Shown one piece after another: positions 26,313 through 34,690 of a stretch of 64,000 bases of DNA. How positions within the stretch are numbered: the stretch's first letter is position 1; each line of letters opens with the position of its first letter. Location of the stretch: the NCBI RefSeq assembly GCF_050337045.1, contig NZ_JAKJSO010000015.1, positions 186,001 through 250,000 on the forward strand, in the 5' to 3' direction. The translations under genes were made by a program, and so were the position numbers. The notes under the pieces were generated by a model. The model did not search any database. It saw only the letters and a list, made by a program, of their open reading frames with translations, and was not told where the DNA came from. Source of the stretch: Photobacterium kagoshimensis. Lineage in GTDB: Bacteria > Pseudomonadota > Gammaproteobacteria > Enterobacterales > Vibrionaceae.

Positions 26313-28334
26313 ATGACCTTTTCTAAAGCTCACCCTTTATCTTTTGCGATATCAATCGCATGCTTTCCTGCCGTTGTATCTGCCGCAGGCTCATCCAATC
26401 CAGATGAGGTGGTTCAGGTTTATGGGCATGCCTATCAAGGCTATGCTGAACATGCTCCGCAATCTGGAACGAAAACGGATGTCGCATGGCTTGACGTTCC
26501 TCAGTCTGTGTCGGTAGTAACCAGCACTGAGATGGAAGACAGGGGAGCCGTTCGATTAGTGGATGCCTTGCATGGTGTGGCGGGTGTGAATAACACCTTG
26601 GGTGAAGGTAGTCGTGATCAGTTTGTAATACGTGGCTTTGATACACTGAATGATACATACCGTGATGGGCTTCGAGATGATGGTAATCTTCAGTCGTATC
26701 GTAGCTTAGCGAATATTGAACGCGTAGAGGTGGTTAAGGGGGCGGCTGGTGCGCTGTATGGACGAGGCTCTGCGGGCGGTTTGATTAATTTAGTAACCAA
26801 GCGTGCCAACGGAGAAAGCTTTACTCGAGTAAAGGCAGGTATTGGCAGTAATAATAAATATACTGGTCAGCTTGATAGCTCAATGGCGTTGTCTGATTCA
26901 ATCAATGGTCGTGTGAACCTTGAATATCGCAAAGCGGATTCGTTCGTCGATCATGTTAATTCTGAAGATTATTTCATTGCACCAACGGTACGTATTTCGC
27001 CAGCAGATGGGCATACCTTAGATCTTGATATGGAATACGCGCATCAAGAGTTAGTGCCGTATCGTGGCGTACCTTCCAAAGATGGTAAGCCAGTGAATGT
27101 TCCGACGAACACATTTTATGGTGGCACCAATGATTTTCAAAAGTCGGATAGCTTACGTTTAGCGCTGAATTATGAATGGTTAATTAACAGCGACCTTCAA
27201 TGGAATAACCGTGCATCTTGGAACAAGATTGAATTACAACAAAAAGGTACGAGACAGGGAACCGTTACGGGTGATCAAGTTTCTCAAACAGTCAATAATT
27301 TTGGTTACGACCCTCGTACAACAACCACACTGCAATCAGAGTTAGTGTGGGATACGGGTATGAATCAGCTGATGGTTGGTGCGGATTATAACCAAATTAA
27401 TATCGACTTAACGCTCGCGAGTAATAAGACTATTCCATCAAAAGATATTTATGATCCGACTGTGGGACCTACACCAAATCCTGGTTTTGCTCCATTTAGA
27501 GATAACGTCACTAAAACGACAGGATTATATATTCAGGATGTTGTTACCTTTGGTGATCTTTCTCTGATTGGTAATGTTCGCTATGACAAAATGGAGCTAG
27601 AGCAACAAAAGGTTGGCAAAGAAAAAGAATATCTCAGTGACAATAAAGTGAGTTACCGAGCCGGTGCGGTATATCGTATCACCAATGACGTTTCTACTTA
27701 TGCCACTTTAGCGCGTTCATGGCAGCTCCCGTATTCAGGTATTTATATTAATCCTAAATTAGCCGAGTTTTTCCATACTGATCTTCAAGAGTTAGGTGTG
27801 AAAGCTTATTTATTGGATGATGCATTAATGCTGAATGCGGCATTATTCCAAATTGATCAAGAACAGCCTAAAACAAATACTGACGGGGATGTCGTCGATA
27901 AGACAGAAGCGCGTCATAAAGGTATTGAATTAGAAATTAGAGGACAAATTACACAGAAATGGAATATCTCTACGGGATACAGCTTCTTAGATGCAAAAGA
28001 TAAGAAAACGGGCAAGAAACCTAACGATGTGTCTGATCATTTATTTTCCCTGTGGAGTACTTACCAATTAACCGAAAACTGGCGTTTTGGTGGTGGTGCA
28101 AAATATGTTGGTGAACGTTTTTCTGGTAACGGTGAAGCGATTTCATTGGGCGACTACACGACGGTTGATTTAATGACTGCTTATACTTTGGACCAACATA
28201 AAATTCAGCTTAACGCTTCTAATATCTTTAATGAGAAATACATTCTAGGTGCAACGAATGGAAAATCAGGCCTTAACCAAATTGGTTACGGTGCGCCAGC
28301 TGAGTTCATGCTGACCTACGGTTATCAGTTCTAG
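26313..28334 (+). CDS. psuA: PsuA (PvuA1), TonB-dependent ferric-vibrioferrin receptor
   Basis: A 673-residue outer-membrane receptor. An N-terminal signal peptide (SFAISIACFPAVVSAAG) is followed by a plug domain with WLDVPQSVSVVTS, the VIRGFDTLNDTYRDGLRDD strand and VEVVKGAAGALYGRGSAGGLINLVTK, then a 22-strand barrel ending in an aromatic residue (GYQF), as outer-membrane proteins do. I use the ATG at 26313, which has GGAA seven bases upstream; a TTG at 26307 would add two residues. By position in the divergent locus it is PsuA, later called PvuA1 in Vibrio. The ligand is assigned by context. Confidence 0.9.
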   Translation: MTFSKAHPLSFAISIACFPAVVSAAGSSNPDEVVQVYGHAYQGYAEHAPQSGTKTDVAWLDVPQSVSVVTSTEMEDRGAVRLVDALHGVAGVNNTLGEGSRDQFVIRGFDTLNDTYRDGLRDDGNLQSYRSLANIERVEVVKGAAGALYGRGSAGGLINLVTKRANGESFTRVKAGIGSNNKYTGQLDSSMALSDSINGRVNLEYRKADSFVDHVNSEDYFIAPTVRISPADGHTLDLDMEYAHQELVPYRGVPSKDGKPVNVPTNTFYGGTNDFQKSDSLRLALNYEWLINSDLQWNNRASWNKIELQQKGTRQGTVTGDQVSQTVNNFGYDPRTTTTLQSELVWDTGMNQLMVGADYNQINIDLTLASNKTIPSKDIYDPTVGPTPNPGFAPFRDNVTKTTGLYIQDVVTFGDLSLIGNVRYDKMELEQQKVGKEKEYLSDNKVSYRAGAVYRITNDVSTYATLARSWQLPYSGIYINPKLAEFFHTDLQELGVKAYLLDDALMLNAALFQIDQEQPKTNTDGDVVDKTEARHKGIELEIRGQITQKWNISTGYSFLDAKDKKTGKKPNDVSDHLFSLWSTYQLTENWRFGGGAKYVGERFSGNGEAISLGDYTTVDLMTAYTLDQHKIQLNASNIFNEKYILGATNGKSGLNQIGYGAPAEFMLTYGYQF

Positions 28335-28366
28335 TTATTTTTTAATTTGATTTAAAAATTAAATTT

Positions 28367-28394
28367 TAAGTGGGTAGGTAAAACTTCCCACTTA
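28367..28394 (+). terminator. Weak hairpin between psuA and pvuA
   Basis: TAAGTGGG and CCCACTTA pair over a 12-base loop, 33 bases after the psuA stop. No T-tract follows, so it may reduce rather than stop read-through into pvuA. Confidence 0.4.
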
Positions 28395-28466
28395 GTTAGA
28401 TGTTGCCGAAAGGTAAGCCTTGTTGCTGCCTAAGGTATTGCCCATAAAATTAAGGACATAATAGAT

Positions 28467-30578
28467 ATGTTTATCAAGGAACAAACTCGTTGGGAGCCAC
28501 TACGCTATTCCGTATTAGCGGCTTCTATTGTTTTTGCACTTAATGCACAGGCTGAAGATGGATCAATACAAGCAAACACTGATATTGAAACCATAGTGGT
28601 AACCTCGAGTGTTATTGGTACGTCGGATCAAGTGGATGTCAAAGAATATCCTGGTAGTCGTACGGTTATTAGTGCTGAACATATTAAGAAAACGGCATCG
28701 AATTCTATTGATGCTGCTTTGCAAAAAGTGCCTGGTATTAAAGTACAGGATGAAACGGGTACGGGTGTTTTACCGAATATTTCAGTTCGCGGTTTAAAGG
28801 CCAGCCGTAGTGGTCATGCGCAGTTCTTGATGGACGGCGTTCCATTAACATTAGCGCCTTATGGGCATACAGGGCAGTCAATTTTCCCTGCAACATTAGC
28901 AAGTTTAGACCGGATTGATATTGTTCGTGGTGGTGCCGCAGTGCAATATGGCCCGAATAATGTGGGTGGTGTGATTAACTTGGTTACCAAGCCGATTCCG
29001 ACAGAGTGGCAAACAGAAATTAGCAACCGTTTGACCGTTTTCGAAGGAGGGAATACGCCACTTAACGACCTTTATTTACGTACGGGGGGCTGGCTTACCG
29101 ACAACTTTGCCATTCAAGTAGAAGGCAATGTGCTGCGTGGTGAAAGCTTCCGCGAACACTCAGATACGGATGTGAAGGATTTCCAAGTTAAAACTGATTG
29201 GTTAATTAGCCAGACGCAAGAGTTACAAGCATTTGTTCAGCATTATGATGCCGATACGCAGATGCCCGGGGCGCTTTCGCCTAAGGATTATGAGCAAGAT
29301 AGAAAACAGTCTAAGCGTCCATACGATGAGTACCAAGGTAAATCGACACGTGGAAGTCTGAGGTATTTACATGATCTCGATTTAGCGGATAGCGCTCAGT
29401 TTGAATTACTTACTTTTGGTCATAAATCAACCCGTAACTTCCAATGGGGGTTTAACGGTGCGGGCGGACATTGGGCTGATCCTAGCTTACCTTCAACAGA
29501 TATTCGTACCTCACCGCGTGAGTTTAAGGTTTACGGTGTTGAGCCTAAAATATCAATGTACTTTGGTCGCCGTAGCTCAATTTCTCAAAATTGGATAATT
29601 GGTGCCCGATATGTCAGTGAAGACATTGATTATAAGTTGACGCAAACGCCTATCGCTGGAGGTGCAACAAAAGTACCGCGTGATTGGCACTTAGATACCA
29701 GTGCGTATGCAGCTTACGTAAGTAACGAAATTGGCTTTATGAATGACCGATTGAAAGTCACACCTGGCTTACGTTATGAATCCATAAATATGACGTTTAA
29801 AGACTTTGGTAAAGAAGAAACTCACGATAATAAAGTCACTGAGTTGCTACCAGGGTTAACGCTTGCTTATAACATAACAGATGCTTGGGTTGGTTACGCT
29901 AATACCCAAAAATCATTACGTGCACCGCAAATCGCCTATATTCGAGGAAAAGGCGAAGAGGGCAGTGAGCTGGCATGGAACTATGAGCTAGGAGCTCGAT
30001 TCACTGAGGATCAAAATAGCTTCAATGTATCGCTGTACCGCATTGATTTTAAAGACCAACTTCAATGGCAGAGCGCGACTCAAACCTTTGATAATATAGG
30101 TAAGACACGTCATCAAGGTGTGGAAATCTCAGGTCGATACGCGCCAGATTTTGTCGCCGATTTAAGCTTTGGGTTGGGTTATAACTACCTAAATGCAACC
30201 CTTGAAGAAGGGGCAAACAAAGGAAATCAACTGCCTTATACGTCTAAGCATCAATTTATTTGGGATGCGACGTACGAGATTTATGGCTTTGCTTCAACCT
30301 TATCTGGTTTCCACTTCAGTGATGCTTATTCCGATAATGCTAATACCGATAAAGAAGATGCTACTGGCGCGAAAGGTAAGATACCTGCGTATACAGTGTG
30401 GAACTTTAATGTGGGTAAGGAACTATATAAATCAGGTTCTCATTCTTTAAACATGAACCTAGCCGTTAATAATTTGCTTAATGAGGAATATTACTTCCGT
30501 GGGATTGATACAAGTCCGGTTGGTCGTTATCCCGCACCTGAGCGCTCTTACAGCATAGACATTAATTACCAGTTCTAA
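28467..30578 (+). CDS. pvuA: PvuA (PvuA2), TonB-dependent ferric-vibrioferrin receptor
   Basis: A 703-residue TonB-dependent receptor with signal peptide (LAASIVFALNAQAED). The TonB box is probably the DIETIVVTS segment. The plug carries GVLPNISVRGLKASRSGHAQFLMDGVPLT and VQYGPNNVGGVINLVTK, and the barrel ends in SIDINYQF. FecA-like features are visible, such as the long N-terminal plug, but there is no N-terminal signalling domain. AAGGA lies 10 bases before the ATG. A very strong terminator follows, and then pvuBCDE starts from its own promoter region. Confidence 0.9.
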   Translation: MFIKEQTRWEPLRYSVLAASIVFALNAQAEDGSIQANTDIETIVVTSSVIGTSDQVDVKEYPGSRTVISAEHIKKTASNSIDAALQKVPGIKVQDETGTGVLPNISVRGLKASRSGHAQFLMDGVPLTLAPYGHTGQSIFPATLASLDRIDIVRGGAAVQYGPNNVGGVINLVTKPIPTEWQTEISNRLTVFEGGNTPLNDLYLRTGGWLTDNFAIQVEGNVLRGESFREHSDTDVKDFQVKTDWLISQTQELQAFVQHYDADTQMPGALSPKDYEQDRKQSKRPYDEYQGKSTRGSLRYLHDLDLADSAQFELLTFGHKSTRNFQWGFNGAGGHWADPSLPSTDIRTSPREFKVYGVEPKISMYFGRRSSISQNWIIGARYVSEDIDYKLTQTPIAGGATKVPRDWHLDTSAYAAYVSNEIGFMNDRLKVTPGLRYESINMTFKDFGKEETHDNKVTELLPGLTLAYNITDAWVGYANTQKSLRAPQIAYIRGKGEEGSELAWNYELGARFTEDQNSFNVSLYRIDFKDQLQWQSATQTFDNIGKTRHQGVEISGRYAPDFVADLSFGLGYNYLNATLEEGANKGNQLPYTSKHQFIWDATYEIYGFASTLSGFHFSDAYSDNANTDKEDATGAKGKIPAYTVWNFNVGKELYKSGSHSLNMNLAVNNLLNEEYYFRGIDTSPVGRYPAPERSYSIDINYQF

Positions 30579-30627
30579 TACCAGTACAGATTGTAGAGCA
30601 ACTGGTTATCAAAGTGTCATCTATACC

Positions 30628-30658
30628 AAACTAGTCAGCATTTTTGCTGACTAGTTTT
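30628..30658 (+). terminator. Strong intrinsic terminator after pvuA
   Basis: A 13-bp perfect stem (AAACTAGTCAGCA/TGCTGACTAGTTT) with a TTTT loop and a T-containing tail. It separates pvuA from pvuB. Confidence 0.85.
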
Positions 30659-30677
30659 ATTTGTATTGATTCTCATT
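30659..30677. promoter_or_regulatory. Probable Fur box before pvuBCDE
   Basis: On the minus strand the site reads AATGAGAATCAATACAAAT, matching about 12 of 17 defined positions of the Vibrio-type Fur consensus. It starts directly behind the pvuA terminator and lies 49 bases before the pvuB ATG. An adjacent arm (TTGATTCT...AGAATCAA around 30666-30698) adds dyad symmetry. Confidence 0.5.
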
Positions 30678-30726
30678 AGCGATCGCAATTAGAATCAAGC
30701 ACCACAATATTCATAGGGAGTCGAAT

Positions 30727-31626
30727 ATGTCTTTTCGAGTAATGACGATATTCACGTTTTTTTTCTCGTTATTAGTATCAACGCCAAGTTTGGCTGAAAC
30801 ACGGAAAATTCAAGATGAACACGGCACGTTCGAAATTACGGGTACACCCCAAAGAATAGTGGTTCTGGAATATTCTTTTGTTGATGCATTAGCGGCAGTG
30901 GGTATTTCACCCGTCGGTATTGCTGATGACAAAAAAGCCGAGCGTATTATTCCTGCTGTCCGTAATGTTATTAAACCGTGGACATCAGTCGGCATGCGAC
31001 CTCAGCCCAGTTTGGAAGTGATTTCAGCACTAAAGCCAGATTTGATCATTGCAGATGCGGAACGTCACACCGCAATATATGACGATTTGTCTCTTATTGC
31101 GCCAACCTTGTTGCTGAAAAGTCGTGGTGAAACCTACCGCGAAAATTTACAAGCGGCTGAGAAAATTGGTATCGCGGTTAATCAACACCAGAAGATGAAA
31201 GCGCGTATCGATACACATAATGCAAAAATACAGCGTTTTAAAGCACAGTTTGCAAGCAAAGATACCATTCAATTTGCCGTTATTACTGATAAGGGCATGT
31301 GGTTACATGGTCCTGCCTCTTATGCTGGTGGTGTGATTACGGCATTAGGCTTAAAAAGCCCTATGCCAGATCAAACAGAGAAAGCATATTTCCCGACTAG
31401 CTTTGAACAGCTTCTAAAAGTGAATCCTGATTGGCTATTACTTGGCGCCTATACAGAGCAAACTGTGGTTGATCGTTGGCAGAAAAATCCACTATTTAAT
31501 ATCCTCACGGTCGCTAAAAAACATCATGTTATCGATGTATCGCCTGAGCTTTGGTCATTGAATCGAGGGATGCTGGCAGCGGAAGGCATTGCTGAAAACC
31601 TTGCAACGGTTTTGGTTCAACAATAA
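30727..31626 (+). CDS. pvuB: PvuB, periplasmic ferric-siderophore-binding protein
   Basis: A 299-residue protein of the FecB/FhuD-like type (periplasmic binding protein family for iron siderophores). A signal peptide with FFSLLVSTPSLAETRK ends near residue 23. The mature protein carries GTPQRIVVLEYSFVDALAAVGISPVGIADD and the PSLEVISALKPDLIIAD strand, both typical. It receives ferric vibrioferrin from PsuA/PvuA and delivers it to PvuCD. AGGGAG lies upstream of the ATG. Its TAA overlaps the next ATG (TAATG). Confidence 0.93.
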   Translation: MSFRVMTIFTFFFSLLVSTPSLAETRKIQDEHGTFEITGTPQRIVVLEYSFVDALAAVGISPVGIADDKKAERIIPAVRNVIKPWTSVGMRPQPSLEVISALKPDLIIADAERHTAIYDDLSLIAPTLLLKSRGETYRENLQAAEKIGIAVNQHQKMKARIDTHNAKIQRFKAQFASKDTIQFAVITDKGMWLHGPASYAGGVITALGLKSPMPDQTEKAYFPTSFEQLLKVNPDWLLLGAYTEQTVVDRWQKNPLFNILTVAKKHHVIDVSPELWSLNRGMLAAEGIAENLATVLVQQ

Positions 31627-32639
31627 TGCAAACTAGAACGTCAGACTATATACAGCCACTCGCGATCAGTTGTAGTTTATTTATCATTATTATTTTTGGC
31701 TTCGCAGCTTCAATGCTCTCGTGGTCAAGTTTTTCGTTGAAATTACACGACCTTCAAGCGTATTTATTTGCATTTGATAATTCGAATATTGAGCAACAAA
31801 TCTTAGCAAGCTTACGTGCGCCTCGCGCTTATGCTGCACTAATGATCGGGGCAAACTTGGCTGTTGCTGGGGCAATAATGCAAGGTTTAACCCGAAATGC
31901 ATTAGCATCACCATCAGTGCTTGGGATTAACGCAGGTGCTGCATGTTTTATGGCGTTAGCGAGTATTCAAGTACCTATTTTAAGCCAACTTCCGAGTGTA
32001 CTGGTTGCGGCGGTGGGCGGTGTCACCAGTGGTTTACTGGTCATGCTTTTAGGGGGATTCTTTTCTGAAAGGCCTCATCCGCTTAAGCTAGTATTAGCGG
32101 GTATTGCCATTAATGCATTGTTGATTGGTTTAACGCGCGCCGCGGTGATCTTAGCTGATGATATGGCGTATAGCGTTATGCACTGGCTAACGGGGTCGTT
32201 GTCAGGTGTAGATTGGGAGCAATGGCGTCAATTATGGCCGAGCAGTGTTGTTGGGTTGTGCTTGGCTTTCTATATTGCGCGAAGTTTGAATCTATTGTCG
32301 CTTGGCGATGATGTTGCAACAGGTTTAGGGCTGAATATTCGAACGACCCGAACGTTTGCTTGTGTATCTATTGTACTACTAACGGGTTCAAGCGTAGCCA
32401 TTGCTGGCCCGATTGGATTTGTTGGCTTGTTGATCCCCCATATTGCTAAAAAGCTCGTGGGCAGTAACTTTTTAGTTCTTTTGCCAGTATCTGCATTGTG
32501 CGGGGCAACATTAGTTTGTTGGGCTGATGCTCTATCTCGTGGTATCGCTTTTCCATCAGAAACACCCGTTGGCGTTATAACGGCTTTGATCGGCACACCT
32601 TGTTTTATTATGCTGGCATTAAGGAATAAGTTGTCATGA
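31626..32639 (+). CDS. pvuC: PvuC, iron-siderophore ABC transporter permease
   Basis: A 337-residue FecCD-family permease with about nine to ten membrane helices. LRAPRAYAALMIGANLAVAGAIMQG near residue 60 and GPIGFVGLLIPHIAKKLVG near residue 260 are family signatures; the latter contacts the ATPase. It pairs with PvuD to form the inner-membrane channel. Start and stop overlap its neighbours (TAATG upstream, ATGA downstream), which shows tight coupling in pvuBCDE. Confidence 0.93.
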   Translation: MQTRTSDYIQPLAISCSLFIIIIFGFAASMLSWSSFSLKLHDLQAYLFAFDNSNIEQQILASLRAPRAYAALMIGANLAVAGAIMQGLTRNALASPSVLGINAGAACFMALASIQVPILSQLPSVLVAAVGGVTSGLLVMLLGGFFSERPHPLKLVLAGIAINALLIGLTRAAVILADDMAYSVMHWLTGSLSGVDWEQWRQLWPSSVVGLCLAFYIARSLNLLSLGDDVATGLGLNIRTTRTFACVSIVLLTGSSVAIAGPIGFVGLLIPHIAKKLVGSNFLVLLPVSALCGATLVCWADALSRGIAFPSETPVGVITALIGTPCFIMLALRNKLS

Positions 32640-33604
32640 GCCGACTTAAGTTATTTTCATTGCTGGCAATCTTGCTGGTATTGGCATCGTTAAGCCTTCT
32701 TATTGGGGCATCATCACTTAGCTCAAGTCAGGTTATCGCGACTTTATTTTCGGGCGGAGAATTTGATTTTATTGTTAACCAATACCGTTTTCCTCGTATG
32801 GTACTTGCCATTGGTGTTGGGGCGGGGCTTGGTCTATCTGGAGCCTTAGTTCAAGGTGTCATTCGTAACCCTCTTGCATCACCAGATCTTATGGGAATTA
32901 GTGCAGGGGCAGGGTTAGCCGCGACGACCTTGTTGGTGTTTTTTCCTGCGTCACCTGTTTATTTATTACCGCTAGCGGCTGTATTTGGCGGAATGTTGGC
33001 CGCTGCATTAATCATGGCTTTTGCCTATATATCTTCACCGACACCTGCACGTCTAGCCTTAATTGGCATTGCGGTAAGCGCGTTTTTATCAAGCTGCATT
33101 GATTTTTTACTGATAGTAAACCCCATTGAAATTAATACGGCCATGGTGTGGTTGACAGGGAGCTTATGGGGACGCAACTGGGAGCAAGTTCCTATTATCT
33201 GGTGTGCGCTGGCACTGCTATTACCTTGCGCTTTTTGGTTGGCATGGCGATTAGATGTAATGGGACTTGGAGAAGAAAGTGCAACGTCGTTAGGTATTAA
33301 CCCTTCTCGTGTGCAAGCCCTTGCCCTAGTGGCGGCGGTAGCGTTAGCCAGTATCAGTGTTTCTGTAGCAGGAACCGTTAGTTTTGTGGGGTTACTTGGC
33401 CCGCATTTAGCGCGAATGTTGTTTGGTCATAACCATAAACTGTTATTACCTGGTGCGGCGATCGTTGGCGCTCTATTGGTGTTGGTCGCAGATATTCTAG
33501 CGCGAGGACTCCAACCTCCTGTTGAATTACCTGCGGGCGTTCTAACGTCACTTATTGGTGCTCCTTATTTTATTTACTTACTACAACGTCACCGAGGTTG
33601 GTAA
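32636..33604 (+). CDS. pvuD: PvuD, iron-siderophore ABC transporter permease
   Basis: A 322-residue FecCD-family permease, paralogous to PvuC. The family segments are FPRMVLAIGVGAGLGLSGALVQG and GTVSFVGLLGPHLARMLFG. It starts within the end of pvuC (ATGA overlap of 4 bases) and ends 2 bases before the likely pvuE start. It forms the second half of the vibrioferrin channel. Confidence 0.93.
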   Translation: MSRLKLFSLLAILLVLASLSLLIGASSLSSSQVIATLFSGGEFDFIVNQYRFPRMVLAIGVGAGLGLSGALVQGVIRNPLASPDLMGISAGAGLAATTLLVFFPASPVYLLPLAAVFGGMLAAALIMAFAYISSPTPARLALIGIAVSAFLSSCIDFLLIVNPIEINTAMVWLTGSLWGRNWEQVPIIWCALALLLPCAFWLAWRLDVMGLGEESATSLGINPSRVQALALVAAVALASISVSVAGTVSFVGLLGPHLARMLFGHNHKLLLPGAAIVGALLVLVADILARGLQPPVELPAGVLTSLIGAPYFIYLLQRHRGW

Positions 33605-33606
33605 CC

Positions 33607-34371
33607 ATGCTCTGTACAAAACAGCTTTCTGTCGCCTACGGTGATAACACTATTATCCGTGATTTATCGCTAACGATCCCCGAGGGGAAAATTACGGCTC
33701 TGATTGGGCCTAACGGGTGTGGTAAATCAACCTTGCTAAAAACACTAGCAAGAATTAACAAACCTGCATCTGGTGACGTTTATTTCGACAATCAGCCGCT
33801 ACATCAATACCCAGATAAACAGCTGGCTCAGCGAATTTCACTCTTACCGCAAATGCTGGTGAGCCCAGAAGGTATTACGGTGCGTAAATTGGTTGAGTAT
33901 GGGCGTTCGCCTTATGTCTCTCATTGGGGAAAGCTCAGTCATAAAGATAAAGACATTGTTGATAAGGTAATGGAAGAAACAGGAGTGTTAGCTATGGCTG
34001 ACAAGCAAGTCGAATCGCTATCTGGAGGACAGCGTCAACGTGCTTGGATTGCGATGGTTATGGCGCAAGATGCAGATATAGTAATGATGGATGAGCCGAC
34101 AACGTATTTAGATTTATCGCATCAAGTTGATCTAATGCATCTGATGCGAAGAATGAATGATAAAGGTAAAACGGTTGTCGTCGTGCTTCATGACCTGAAT
34201 CAAGCATGTCGCTACTGTGATTATTTGGTTGTACTTAACGATGGGCAACTTGTCGTTCAGGGCGAACCTGAAACGGTATTTACAGCGTCATTATTAAAAG
34301 AAGTGTTTAGCTTTGATGCACATGTTGTTAAGGATCCTGTTGCGAACAGCCCGATGTGTATTGCTTTGTAG
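33607..34371 (+). CDS. pvuE: PvuE, iron-siderophore ABC transporter ATPase
   Basis: A 254-residue ATP-binding subunit of the FecE/FhuC type. Walker A is GPNGCGKST, the signature is LSGGQRQR, Walker B is VMMDEPTTYLD, and the switch histidine lies in VVLHDLN. I place the start at the ATG at 33607 because GAGG ends 9 bases upstream; a TTG at 33598 would directly abut that site. It energises uptake through PvuCD and closes the vibrioferrin locus. No convincing terminator was seen behind it. Confidence 0.93.
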   Translation: MLCTKQLSVAYGDNTIIRDLSLTIPEGKITALIGPNGCGKSTLLKTLARINKPASGDVYFDNQPLHQYPDKQLAQRISLLPQMLVSPEGITVRKLVEYGRSPYVSHWGKLSHKDKDIVDKVMEETGVLAMADKQVESLSGGQRQRAWIAMVMAQDADIVMMDEPTTYLDLSHQVDLMHLMRRMNDKGKTVVVVLHDLNQACRYCDYLVVLNDGQLVVQGEPETVFTASLLKEVFSFDAHVVKDPVANSPMCIAL

Positions 34372-34690
34372 GTTATATTGTTGTGACGGGGCGACTTTAA
34401 CGAAGAAAGCTCTTTTCATGTATGGGCGAATATCTTACTTATTGATTAAGTTTAACTTTATATTTGTATGACCATTGCTTTTTCTCGTGAGAATTTGAAC
34501 AATGGCGTCCCAGATGAAAACTGTTTCGGTTTGGTAACAAAAGTTTTTCCAAATATTCATCATGGGTAGAGTACAACTCTGTGTTATATTCCGTTTTACA
34601 TCACGTTTTTCTCGTAAGTAGCATCTCATTTTTGTCTTACAACGTGATAGACCTCTTTATTCTTTATTCACGGAGGGACGCTGAATCATT
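34372..34690. other. Intergenic stretch between pvuE and the nucleotidase gene
   Basis: About 320 AT-rich bases. I see no convincing gene, terminator or repeat. It must hold the promoter of the next gene; GGAGG at about 34674 is its ribosome binding site. Confidence 0.6.

Noticed and set aside
34435..34629. 64-codon frame on the minus strand behind pvuE
   Set aside because: AT-rich intergenic DNA, no clear ribosome binding site, and a composition unlike a folded protein.
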